A stretch of DNA of 64,000 nucleotides, from positions 124,001 to 188,000 of the forward strand of contig JACKKG010000001.1 in NCBI GenBank assembly GCA_020637515.1, in the 5' to 3' direction. Made by a program: the position numbers and the translations under genes. This DNA is from Rhodobacter sp. (GTDB lineage: Bacteria > Pseudomonadota > Alphaproteobacteria > Rhodobacterales > Rhodobacteraceae). Below the pieces are notes generated by a model. That model was given only the letters and a program-made list of their open reading frames with translations. It did not search any database and was not told the DNA's origin. Below are positions 8,163-15,678 of the stretch, piece after piece (position 1 is the stretch's first letter; each line of letters starts with the position of its first letter).

Positions 8163-9211
8163 GAGGGGGGGCCTGCCTCGCCCTGCTGGCCGCCGCCCTG
8201 CTTGCCTGGCCCGCCCCCGCGCAAGAGGCCGTTGCGCATTTTGGCTCCGCGCACGATCCGCACCCGCTGGTGCTGCGCACGACGACCGATGTCGCGGTGC
8301 TGAGCCCCGCCATCCGCGCCTTTCTGCGCGATCGCCCGGCGCTGGGCCTGACCTACGAGCAATGGGGATCGAACGCGCTTTATGACGTGACGCAAGCCGA
8401 TTGCGCGGCGGGGCAGGCCGGGGCGGACATGGTGATCTCATCCGGCGTGCATCAGATGATCCGGCTGGTGAACGACCGCTGCGCGTCGGCCTGGCGATCC
8501 CCCGCCACGGCGACCTTGCCCGCCGATCTGCGCTGGCGCGACGAGATCTGGGGCATCTCGCGCGAACCCGCGGTGATCGTCTACAACCGCCGCCTGGTCC
8601 CGCCCGAGGCGGTGCCGCGCTCGCGTTTCGCGTTGCTGGACCTTTTGCGCCCCGAGGGGACGGCCTATGCCGGCGCCGTGGCGACCTATGACATCGAGGA
8701 ATCCGGCCTGGGCTATCTCTTTGCCTTCATGGACAGCCAGCAGGCCAGCACTTTTGGCGCCCTGATGGAGACCTTTGCCCGCACCGGCGCGGTGGCCACA
8801 TGTTGCTCGGCCGAGATCATCGACGGGGTCGGCGCGGGGACCTACCGGATCGCCTATAACGTGCTGGGCTCCTATGCGGCCCTGGCGGCGCGCCAAAATC
8901 CCGACCTGGGGCTGGTCCTGCCCAGCGACTACACGCTGGTGTTGGCGCGCGCCGCGCTGTTGCCAGGCCCCGCCGGCCCCCGCCCCGAGGCCGGCGCGCT
9001 GCTGGATTTCCTGCTGTCGGGCCCCGGCCAGACCGCTCTGGCGCAGACCAACCTGGTCATGGGCCTCAGCCCCGACCAGATCGACCCAGGCGACGGCGAC
9101 CTGTCGGTGCCGATCCGCCTGATCCCGCTGTCGCCGACGCTGCTGGTGGCCATGGACCCCGCCTATGAGACCCGCTTCATCGCCCGCTGGCGTGCCGCCT
9201 TTGGCCCATGA
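8159..9211 (+). CDS. Periplasmic substrate-binding protein co-encoded with the TctDE-like kinase
   Basis: A 350-aa protein with a Sec signal peptide (MRGGACLALLAAALLAWPAPAQ). It resembles the ferric-type/PgtC-like class of periplasmic binding proteins: LVLRTTTDVAVLSPAIRAF at the first strand, and GISREPAVIVYNRR as a hinge. There is no ABC permease or ATPase nearby, and its gene overlaps the kinase stop codon by ATGA. By analogy with PgtC, it probably presents ligand to the kinase rather than feeding a transporter. A possible hairpin terminator lies at 9218-9242. Confidence 0.75.
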   Translation: MRGGACLALLAAALLAWPAPAQEAVAHFGSAHDPHPLVLRTTTDVAVLSPAIRAFLRDRPALGLTYEQWGSNALYDVTQADCAAGQAGADMVISSGVHQMIRLVNDRCASAWRSPATATLPADLRWRDEIWGISREPAVIVYNRRLVPPEAVPRSRFALLDLLRPEGTAYAGAVATYDIEESGLGYLFAFMDSQQASTFGALMETFARTGAVATCCSAEIIDGVGAGTYRIAYNVLGSYAALAARQNPDLGLVLPSDYTLVLARAALLPGPAGPRPEAGALLDFLLSGPGQTALAQTNLVMGLSPDQIDPGDGDLSVPIRLIPLSPTLLVAMDPAYETRFIARWRAAFGP

Positions 9212-9335
9212 CCCCGCGCGCGCCCTGCCCCGGCGGGCGCGCGGCCGCCTTTCTCTGGCCGGCGCGGACGCCTAGGATCGCAAAGCGCGCGCGGGCGAAT
9301 CGGGCGCGCGCGTTGTCTGAACAGGGGAACAGCAC

Positions 9336-10004
9336 ATGACCAACATCGACCTCACCGCCTCCGACGGGCACCGCCTGGGCGGCTGGCTGGCCACCCCGCA
9401 GGGCACGCCGCGCGGCGGCATCGTCGTGGTGCAGGAAATCTTCGGCGTGAACAGCCATATCCGCGCGATCTGCGACCGGCTGGCGGACCAGGGATACCTG
9501 GCCCTGGCACCGGCGATCTTCGACCGGATCGAACGCGATTTCGAATGCGGCTATTCCCCGGACGACGTCGCCCTGGCCCGGGGGTTCATCCCGCGCTTCG
9601 ACATGGAGGCCTGCCTGCGCGACGTCGCGGCCGCCCGCGACCGCGTGGCCGAGGCCGGCAAGGTGGGCATTGTCGGTTTCTGCCTGGGCGGTTCGGTCGC
9701 CTATGCCGCCGCCGCCCGCCTGCCGGGGTTGTCGGGCGCCAGCAGCTTTTACGGCGGCATGGTCAACAAACTGGCGCAGCAGCCGCCGGGCTGCCCCGTC
9801 CAGTTCCACTACGGCGCTGACGACACGGGCATTCCGCCCGAGAATTACGAAGCCGTCCGCGCCGCCCTGCCCCAGGCCGAATTCCACGTCTACGAAAACG
9901 CCGGCCACGGATTCAACTGCGACCAGCGCGCCAGCTACGCGCCCGAGGCTGCGGCGCTGGCGTGGTCGCGCACGCTCGACTTCCTGTCCCGCACCGTGGG
10001 CTGA
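9336..10004 (+). CDS. Dienelactone hydrolase family protein
   Basis: A 222-aa alpha/beta hydrolase of the usual DLH length. The triad is visible: Cys116 in GFCLGGS as nucleophile, Asp163 in YGADDTGIP and His191 in NAGHGFNC. The Cys nucleophile is diagnostic of DLH. The prototype opens dienelactone to maleylacetate in chloroaromatic degradation, but most homologues outside such clusters have unknown substrates, and no aromatic-degradation genes are adjacent. It starts at an ATG preceded by AGGGG. It is the last host gene before the integrated element. Confidence 0.85.
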   Translation: MTNIDLTASDGHRLGGWLATPQGTPRGGIVVVQEIFGVNSHIRAICDRLADQGYLALAPAIFDRIERDFECGYSPDDVALARGFIPRFDMEACLRDVAAARDRVAEAGKVGIVGFCLGGSVAYAAAARLPGLSGASSFYGGMVNKLAQQPPGCPVQFHYGADDTGIPPENYEAVRAALPQAEFHVYENAGHGFNCDQRASYAPEAAALAWSRTLDFLSRTVG

Positions 10005-10149
10005 CGCCTCGACCTGCGGCAGGGCCCAGGCCCCGGATGGGCCGTCGCGCCCATCCGACCCACGCCCCCACAGGGGTAGTGCATCGACCGAAGGCCATAA
10101 CCCACCGGCCCCGCAGGGCCCGCAAATTCAGAGGTTTTCAGTGGAAATC

Positions 10150-10163
10150 TGGTGGAGCCAAGG
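10150..10163. repeat. Left attachment-site core (14-bp direct repeat)
   Basis: TGGTGGAGCCAAGG is identical to the last 14 bases of the tRNA-Ala gene (in reverse complement) and marks the distal end of the element. The region 10005-10307 contains no gene: it holds this core, an AT-rich tract (about 10195-10255) that may carry the integrase promoter, and the repeat block before the integrase. Confidence 0.85.
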
Positions 10164-10253
10164 TCCGCCATTCCACGTTCCTGTGTGGTCCGACAAGTTC
10201 CTTTATATTCTTGAATACTTGTTACTTTTCTACATTCACAAATCCCCTATTGT

Positions 10254-10305
10254 CCGGCATAGTCCCGCTGCTTCCCCCAATAAATGGGGGAAAGGATGGG
10301 GGAAA
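10254..10305 (+). repeat. Left-end repeat block overlapping the integrase translation start
   Basis: The block contains CCGGCATA (10254-10261), an inverted repeat TTCCCCCA/TGGGGGAA (10272-10279 and 10285-10292), and two tandem ATGGGGGAAA units (10284-10293 and 10296-10305). The same CCGGCATA plus ATGGGGGAAAGG combination recurs near the right end at 20626-20655. The G-rich units also supply the integrase ribosome binding site. They could be integrase arm-type sites or an autoregulatory operator; which one cannot be decided by reading. Confidence 0.55.
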
Positions 10306-10307
10306 CG

Positions 10308-11504
10308 ATGCCGGCTCACCTGACCCGCCGACCCGAGAAGGCCCTGACCGCCCAGACGGTGAAAAGCGCAACCGCGCCGGGGAAGTATTTCGACGGGCAC
10401 GGGCTCTACCTGCGTGTCGAACCGAACGGGACCAAGTTCTGGGTGCAACGCATCGTCATTCGCGGCAAGCGCAGCGAGATCGGGCTGGGGCCGGCGACGC
10501 TGGTCTCGCTGGCCGAGGCTCGCGCCGCCGCGCTGGACAACCGCAAGCTGGCGCGGGCTGGGGGCGATCCCTTGCAGGCCAAACGCGAGGCGGCGGCGGT
10601 GCTCACCTTCGAGGAAGCCGCGCGCAAGGTCCATGCGCTGCACCTGCCGACTTGGCGGAACGAGAAGCACGGGCGGGACTTCATTACCTCGCTCGAACTC
10701 TACGCCTTCCCCCGGCTGGGCAAGCTCAACGCGGCTGACGTAACCACCGCGGACGTTCTCGGGGTTCTCATGCCGATCTGGACCGAGAAGGCCGAGACCG
10801 CGCGCCGGGTGCGCCAGCGTATCGGCACGGTCATGAAATGGGCGATTGCGCAGGGCTGGCGACAGGACAACCCGGCCGAGAACATCAGCAAGGCGCTGCC
10901 GAAGGTTGCCAAGGTACAGGCCCATCGCAAGGCGCTGGGCTATGGCGAGGTGGCGGGCTGCATCGCCGCGGTGCAGGCGTCGCGGGCCGGGATGGCGACG
11001 AAGCTGGCGCTGGAATTTCTGGTGCTGACCGCCGCGCGGTCGGGCGAGGTCCGCGAGGCGCGCTGGTCGGAAATTGACCTTGCCGCCACGGTGTGGGAGG
11101 TGCCCGCTGACCGCATGAAAATGAAACGCGCGCACAGGGTGCCCCTCTCGGCCCGCGCCATCGCGATCCTTGAGGCTGCGAAGGGGCTGGACGACGGGTC
11201 CGGGCTGCTGTTCCCCGGCACCAAGCAGGGCCGCCCGTTGTCCGACATGACCTTGTCCAAGCTGGTCAAGGAACTCGGCTTCGATGCCGACGTGCACGGC
11301 TTCCGCACCAGCTTCCGCACCTGGGCACAGGAGCGCACGACCTTCCCGCGCGAAGTGGCCGAGGCCGCTCTGGCGCACCTGTCGGGCGACGCTGTGGAGC
11401 GGGCCTATGCGCGGTCGGACGTCTTTGAGAAGCGGCGCGGGATGATGGACCGCTGGGCGGCGTTCCTATCGGAGAAGTCGGAAAAGGTGACGAGGATCGG
11501 GTGA
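10308..11504 (+). CDS. int: P4-type tyrosine-family site-specific integrase
   Basis: A 398-aa protein from ATG 10308; in-frame ATGs at 10284 and 10296 would add 4-8 residues, but the GGGGGA just before 10308 fits better. The N-terminal arm-binding domain (DUF4102-like, about 10-95: GKYFDGHGLYLRVEPNG) is followed by a core-binding SAM-like domain (about 100-200) and the catalytic domain. Catalytic residues are R244 (TAARSGE), H330 and R333 (HGFR), H357 (LAHLSG) and the nucleophile Y367 (AYARSD). It catalyses integration and excision at the tRNA-Ala 3' end. All key residues are intact, so it should be active. Confidence 0.95.
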   Translation: MPAHLTRRPEKALTAQTVKSATAPGKYFDGHGLYLRVEPNGTKFWVQRIVIRGKRSEIGLGPATLVSLAEARAAALDNRKLARAGGDPLQAKREAAAVLTFEEAARKVHALHLPTWRNEKHGRDFITSLELYAFPRLGKLNAADVTTADVLGVLMPIWTEKAETARRVRQRIGTVMKWAIAQGWRQDNPAENISKALPKVAKVQAHRKALGYGEVAGCIAAVQASRAGMATKLALEFLVLTAARSGEVREARWSEIDLAATVWEVPADRMKMKRAHRVPLSARAIAILEAAKGLDDGSGLLFPGTKQGRPLSDMTLSKLVKELGFDADVHGFRTSFRTWAQERTTFPREVAEAALAHLSGDAVERAYARSDVFEKRRGMMDRWAAFLSEKSEKVTRIG

Positions 11505-11765
11505 AAGCTCGCGGCGGACGACTTAGGAAAGAAAAGGATTGACGAGGCGTCTCAAAGGGGCCAGTTTCCTATAGTGCAGAGGCATGTCCAAAGCACAATA
11601 TCTGGCCTATCCTGCGGAGCCGCGGTGCTGGCCACAAGGCGTGGCGCTCTGGGAGAGCTGAAACGTCGCGAAACCCGCCTAAATTATTCTGCGGTACGTC
11701 CTGACCCTTGACGAACGATCAAGGCAGGGGCACACCTCGATAAAATCGGAGACGATGTTTCCGCC

Positions 11766-11791
11766 ACGGGGCCGATCCGAGGCCCCGTTTT
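11766..11791 (+). terminator. Hairpin with T-tract in the alpA leader
   Basis: ACGGGGCC (11766-11773) pairs with GGCCCCGT (11781-11788) around a 7-nt loop and is followed by TTTTGCGTTT. It could end integrase transcription or act inside the leader of the next operon. Confidence 0.65.
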
Positions 11792-12007
11792 GCGTTTCTA
11801 GCGCCCAGAGCCCTGCCCGGTTGTTCCGCGCGGGGCCTTTTCGTTTACACGGCAGAAACCCGCGCCGCGGCCCTCTTGCTGTGCCTCTCACGCTCGCAGC
11901 CGCGCGCCGTCGAACTTGAACCAGCGTCCGGCGACCGCGGCTGTCGTCGAACCTGACACGCGCCCTGCGCGACCCTAGCCGCATCCTCACCTCCCCCGCC
12001 CCGCCCG

Positions 12008-12028
12008 GCCCCGCCGCGCGGGGCTTTT
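12008..12028 (+). terminator. Terminator/attenuator hairpin directly upstream of alpA
   Basis: GCCCCG (12008-12013) pairs with CGGGGC (12019-12024) around a 5-nt loop, followed by TTTT. It ends 19 bases before the alpA ATG and just before its GGAG. A terminator immediately before the start codon would limit transcription of the replication operon unless overcome, hence the attenuator suggestion. Confidence 0.55.
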
Positions 12029-12047
12029 CCTATTGGAGCGTTCCAAC

Positions 12048-12230
12048 ATGGTTGAACGACACTTCCGCTTGCCGGCGGTCAAGGAGCTGACCGGACTGAG
12101 CCGCAGCACAATCTACAGCTTGATGAGCGAGAACAAGTTTCCGCGGCCGATCAAAATCACCGGCAAGGCGGTGGCATGGCCCGAAAGCGTTCTCGAACAA
12201 TGGCTCAAGAGCAGGGGGGCGGACGAATGA
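12048..12230 (+). CDS. alpA: AlpA-family helix-turn-helix regulator
   Basis: A 60-aa MerR-like winged-helix DNA-binding protein (MVERHFRLPAVKELTGLSRSTIYSLMSENKFPRPIKI...). Recognition-helix residues are in GLSRSTIYSLM, and the AVAWPESVLEQWLKSR ending is characteristic. GGAG lies 9 nt before the ATG; a TTG at 12033 would add five residues but is less likely. AlpA proteins regulate integrase or excision genes in cryptic prophages and P4-like elements. The stop overlaps the next start (ATGA), so it heads the replication operon. Confidence 0.88.
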   Translation: MVERHFRLPAVKELTGLSRSTIYSLMSENKFPRPIKITGKAVAWPESVLEQWLKSRGADE

Positions 12231-13123
12231 CGGAAGCACACCCCCTCACTCTGGCACTGGGCGGCCGATGGCATGGCCGCTACGGCACCGCGCCCTGCCC
12301 GATCTGCCAGCCCGAGCGGCGCCGGGACCAGAACGCCCTGACCCTTGCGGACGGCGCCGCCGGCCTGCTCTTGTCCTGCAAGAAAGCCGGGTGCAGCTTC
12401 CGCGACATTCTGGCGGCGGCGGGCGTCGTGCCGGGCGACTACGCGCGCCCCGACCCCGGCACCCTCGCCCGGCGCGACGCGGAACAGCGGCGCGAGGCCG
12501 AGAGACGGGAGCGGCAGGCCCGGACCCTCTGGGCCGAGGCGCTGCCGATCCCCGGCACGCCTGCCGAGACATACCTGCGCGGCCGGGCCATCACCTGCGC
12601 CCTGCCCGATACCCTGCGCTTCCATCCGGCGTGCTGGCACGGCGCGACCGCGACCCGTCTGCCGGCCTTGATGGCCCGGGTGGACGGTGGCGCCAGTTTT
12701 GCGGTGCATCGGACCTTCCTGCGCGCGGATGGGCTGGGGAAGGCGGAAGTGGCGCCCGGCACAACGAAGCTGATGCTCGGCGCGACGCAGGGCGGCGCCG
12801 TGCGGCTCGCTGACGGGCAGGGCGTGCTCGCGGTCGCCGAGGGCATCGAGACCGGTCTGAGCCTGTGCAGCGGCATCCTGAGCGGCCCCGTGGCCGTCTG
12901 GGCTGCGCTGTCGTCGTCCGGCGTTTCTCGCCTCCGCCTGCCCAGCACGCCGGGGCAACTCATCGTCGCAACCGATAGCGACGACAACGGCGTCGGCGCC
13001 GCCGCAGGCAATGCCCTAGCCGAACGCGCCGCCGCGCTGGGCTGGGCCGTGACCCTGTTCCCCGCCCCGGCCGGCCGCGACTGGAACGACGTCCTGCGAG
13101 ACATGAAGGGGGCCGCCGCATGA
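12227..13123 (+). CDS. Zinc-ribbon/Toprim primase-like protein
   Basis: A 298-aa protein. The N-terminus has a CHC2-like zinc ribbon (C24, C27, C51, C56: CPIC...SCKKAGC), as in phage primases. The C-terminal half is a Toprim fold: the acidic residue in AEGIETG (about 205-210) and the ATDSDDNG motif (about 248-255), ending WNDVLRD. The middle resembles DUF7146-type regions. These proteins probably initiate element replication by priming; helicase motifs are absent here, and the next gene may supply that role. It is ATGA-coupled on both sides. Confidence 0.85.
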   Translation: MTEAHPLTLALGGRWHGRYGTAPCPICQPERRRDQNALTLADGAAGLLLSCKKAGCSFRDILAAAGVVPGDYARPDPGTLARRDAEQRREAERRERQARTLWAEALPIPGTPAETYLRGRAITCALPDTLRFHPACWHGATATRLPALMARVDGGASFAVHRTFLRADGLGKAEVAPGTTKLMLGATQGGAVRLADGQGVLAVAEGIETGLSLCSGILSGPVAVWAALSSSGVSRLRLPSTPGQLIVATDSDDNGVGAAAGNALAERAAALGWAVTLFPAPAGRDWNDVLRDMKGAAA

Positions 13124-14637
13124 ACGCCCCGAGCATCAATCCGGCCTTCCCACCGGCCGCCCAAGCCTTCGCAGCCGAGGGGCCGCAACCGCTGATGCGG
13201 GAAATCCCGCCGGGCCATCCCTACCCGGTCGCCGCGCTGGGGCCGCTGCGCGCGGCCGTGGAGGCGGTGCAGGACAGGACGCAGGCGCCGGTTGCCCTTG
13301 CCGCCCAGTCGGCCCTGGCGGTCGCCTCGCTGGCCGTGCAGGGTTTCGCGGACGTGGAGGCGCTGGGCGGCGACGCGCCCTGTTCCCTTTTCTGCCTCAC
13401 GATTGCCGAAAGCGGCGAACGCAAATCGAGCTGCGACCGGCTGTTGATGCAGGGCGTGCGAGACCACGAAAAGGCGCTGGCCGAGACCTATCGCGCCGAT
13501 CTGGCCGAACACGAGGTTGCCCGCGACCTCTGGGCCGGCAAGCGCAAGCGCCTCATGGCGGACGCCACGGCGGCCGACAAGGTGAAGGCGGCGGGCGCCG
13601 AGGCTGACCTGCGCAGCCTCGGGCCCGAGCCACGACCGCCGCTCTATCCGGGCATCACGGCACAGGAGCCGACGCTTGAAGGCCTGTTGAAGCTCTATCA
13701 GACGGGCCGCCCCTCGCTGGGCCTTTTCTCGGACGAGGCGGGCGGCTTCATCGGCGGGCACGCCATGAACAGCGACAACCGGCTGAAGACGGTTTCGGGA
13801 TTGTCGCAGCTCTGGAACGGCGACACGATGAACCGCGTGCGGTCGGGCGACGGGGCATCGAGCTTTCCGGGCCGTCGGCTGGCGATGCACCTGATGGCCC
13901 AGCCCGTCGCCGCCCGCCCCTTGCTGGCCGATCCCGAGGCCTCGGGGCAAGGGTTCCTCGCCCGCTTCCTGATTACCGAGCCGCCCAGCGCCATCGGTAC
14001 CCGGCTGCGGCGTGGCCACAGCCCTGCCAGCGACGCCGCGCTTGAGGCATTCCGGGCGCGCCTCACCGGCATCTTGCAAACGCCCCTGCCCACAGGAGAC
14101 ACGCCTCAGGAACTGGCCCCGGTTCGCCTGACGCTGTCGGCTGGTGCCAAGGAACTCCTGTGGCGCTTCTACGAGGCCGTGGAACGCGCGCAAGCCGGTG
14201 GCGGGAGCATGGAGCATGTGCGCGCTTACGCCAGCAAGGCCGCGGAACAGGCGGCGCGCATCGCTGGCGTGCTGACGCTCTGGGCCGATCTGGACGCACC
14301 CGAGGTAACGCCGCAGGCAATGGGCTGGGGCATCGAGCTTGCGCAATTCTACCTTGGCGAGGCGCGCCGGCTGGCCGAGGCGGGCCTTGTGTCGGCGGAA
14401 ACCGCGAAAGCGGAAAAGCTGCGGCTCTGGTTGATGGACTGGCCGCATGAGGACGTGCTGCCGCGCGAAATCCTGCAACTGGGTCCGAATTCCCTGCGCG
14501 AGGCCAAGGCCCTCGCCGGCCCCCTGGCGATGCTGGCGCGCGCTGGCCACCTGGCGCCCCTTCCCGCGGGGGCCATCGTTCGCGGCCGCGCACGCAAGGA
14601 AGCCTATCGCATCGTGAGGGTGCCCGATGCTGTTTGA
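13120..14637 (+). CDS. DUF3987 (YfjI-like) replication-associated protein
   Basis: A 505-aa protein like YfjI of prophage CP4-57. The N-terminal domain has a degenerate P-loop-like AESGERKSS (about 96-104), and FSDEAGGFIGGHAM near residue 205 resembles the Walker B region of DUF3987 proteins. Such proteins accompany Toprim primases in satellites and islands and are thought to act as helicase or replication initiator, though biochemistry is limited. The gene begins in the stop codon of the primase gene (ATGA) and ends inside the next gene. Confidence 0.8.
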   Translation: MNAPSINPAFPPAAQAFAAEGPQPLMREIPPGHPYPVAALGPLRAAVEAVQDRTQAPVALAAQSALAVASLAVQGFADVEALGGDAPCSLFCLTIAESGERKSSCDRLLMQGVRDHEKALAETYRADLAEHEVARDLWAGKRKRLMADATAADKVKAAGAEADLRSLGPEPRPPLYPGITAQEPTLEGLLKLYQTGRPSLGLFSDEAGGFIGGHAMNSDNRLKTVSGLSQLWNGDTMNRVRSGDGASSFPGRRLAMHLMAQPVAARPLLADPEASGQGFLARFLITEPPSAIGTRLRRGHSPASDAALEAFRARLTGILQTPLPTGDTPQELAPVRLTLSAGAKELLWRFYEAVERAQAGGGSMEHVRAYASKAAEQAARIAGVLTLWADLDAPEVTPQAMGWGIELAQFYLGEARRLAEAGLVSAETAKAEKLRLWLMDWPHEDVLPREILQLGPNSLREAKALAGPLAMLARAGHLAPLPAGAIVRGRARKEAYRIVRVPDAV

Positions 14638-15064
14638 CGTGCAGGCAGCTCTTGCCGAAATCTTGGGGACCGAGGCCGCTACACTTGCTACACTCGCGAC
14701 AAACCGGGGCGGCGTAGCGGGTGTAGCGAGTGTAGCAGCGCCGCATCCCCCTCACGACGCCGCTTCCGGCCAGGTCCTGCCCGCCCGCGCCAAGCGACCG
14801 GCCAACACGGCGCCGCATAGTCCGATCCCCTCGGCGCGTGGCCCGGAGACGTTCCCGAATGGCTTCTGTCACCTCACGGGGAGGCCGCGCACCTGGTCGG
14901 GGAAAGTCGTCTCGCTGGACGACTGGCGGCGGCTCACCGACTGGGAGCGGGCGGGGCCGGCCGGCAGGCTGTTTTGCGGAACCTGCCGCGCTTGGGTCGC
15001 CCCTGACAGCGGATGCCGCGAACCGGGATGCTGGAACTGGAACGGCGAGGCGCCGCGATGCTGA
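14627..15064 (+). CDS. Hypothetical protein with C-terminal zinc ribbon (145 aa)
   Basis: The ATG at 14627 overlaps the end of the DUF3987 gene. The N-terminal third is low-complexity (ATLATLATN then GVAGVASVA) because a DNA iteron array lies inside the codons. The C-terminus has four cysteines at 117, 120, 130 and 135 (CGTC...C....C), a likely zinc ribbon after VSLDDWRRLTDWERAG. The function is unknown. Position suggests a role in element replication or its control; the start codon is uncertain because the iterons bias codon statistics. Confidence 0.6.
   Translation: MLFDVQAALAEILGTEAATLATLATNRGGVAGVASVAAPHPPHDAASGQVLPARAKRPANTAPHSPIPSARGPETFPNGFCHLTGRPRTWSGKVVSLDDWRRLTDWERAGPAGRLFCGTCRAWVAPDSGCREPGCWNWNGEAPRC
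14678..14736. repeat. Inverted array of 9-bp TGTAGC iterons, candidate replication origin
   Basis: The left arm is three units at 9-bp spacing (GCTACA, GCTACA, GCGACA at 14678, 14687 and 14696). The right arm is the mirror, CGTAGC, TGTAGC, TGTAGC at 14713, 14722 and 14731. The two 24-bp arms match at 20 of 24 positions as an inverted repeat around an 11-bp centre. An iteron array beside primase and DUF3987 genes resembles satellite replication origins, where the initiator binds iterons. The function is inferred. Confidence 0.6.
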
Positions 15065-15525
15065 CAGGGCGGGGCCTTGCCGCGCTGCGCAAGGCGGCGG
15101 GCATGACGCAGGGCCAGCTTGCGGCGGCGGCTGGCATTGGCCGTCACGCGGTCAGCTATTGGGAGACGAAGCCGGTTGTGGACCGGAACGGCTGGGCCGT
15201 GAAGCGGATCGCCGGAATCATCGGCCTGCCGGATTATTATCCACCAAACGCGCGCGCGCGTAGGAGTATTACTCCCGATCCAGCGCCTGCGGACCTTGAA
15301 GCCAAGTTGCGGAACTGGCACGCACGGCGGCGCATCCGTTGCGGCGCCAAGACCCGCAAGGGAACGCCCTGTCGCTGCAAGTCGGAACCCGGCAAGCGAC
15401 GGTGCAAATTCCACGGCGGGCTCTCCACCGGCCCGAAGACACCAGAAGGCCGCGAGGCGATTGCCGAGGCGCAACGGCGGCGCTGGGCGAGGTGGCGGGC
15501 GGCGCAGGACGGCGGCTCTCCGTAG
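15058..15525 (+). CDS. XRE-type HTH protein with C-terminal HGGxSTGPKT motif
   Basis: A 155-aa protein starting at ATG 15058, which overlaps the previous stop by 7 bp. Residues about 5-40 are a helix-turn-helix of the XRE class (ALRKAAGMTQGQLAAAAGIGRHAVSYWE). The C-terminal part is basic, has cysteines at 95, 105, 107 and 116, and ends with HGGLSTGPKTPEGREAI (from 119), a motif recurrent in phage and island proteins of unknown function. It probably regulates the element or the adjacent restriction-modification genes. The fusion of the two parts is worth noting. Confidence 0.72.
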   Translation: MLTGRGLAALRKAAGMTQGQLAAAAGIGRHAVSYWETKPVVDRNGWAVKRIAGIIGLPDYYPPNARARRSITPDPAPADLEAKLRNWHARRRIRCGAKTRKGTPCRCKSEPGKRRCKFHGGLSTGPKTPEGREAIAEAQRRRWARWRAAQDGGSP

Positions 15526-15678
15526 GGAGCGAGCAACGCCGCGCGTTGGCTGTCGCAATCCGCGAAGACATACCCGCGCGACCGCCCCGCCCCTCCGAGC
15601 ACGACAACCGAGGGTTTCGCTTGCCTGTCGTGCGCGGCAAGTGGTCTAAGGTTGGAAAAATCAGGGAGCTGGCGGCCG

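Larger units (their letters stand above)
11505..12047 (+). other. Noncoding leader between integrase and the alpA-primase operon
   Basis: I see no convincing gene in these 543 bases. The region contains two intrinsic-terminator-like hairpins (11766-11791 and 12008-12028). CCGCGCGGGG followed by C(C)TTTTC occurs at 11826-11841 and again at 12014-12029. Position and structure fit a regulatory leader for the replication genes, like the leader of the P4 alpha operon that makes the immunity RNA, but homology to that RNA was not tested. Confidence 0.5.

Noticed and set aside
11584..11661. A 25-codon frame starting at ATG 11584 in the leader
   Set aside because: It has no properly spaced ribosome binding site and nothing else supports it; it remains a possibility for a leader peptide only.
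11679..11990. A 103-aa open frame on the minus strand in the alpA leader
   Set aside because: It crosses a terminator hairpin, is Arg-rich and has no family features.
12439..14550. A 703-aa open frame on the minus strand
   Set aside because: It is antisense to the primase-like and DUF3987 genes, whose motifs and ATGA couplings are clear; long antisense frames are expected at this GC content.
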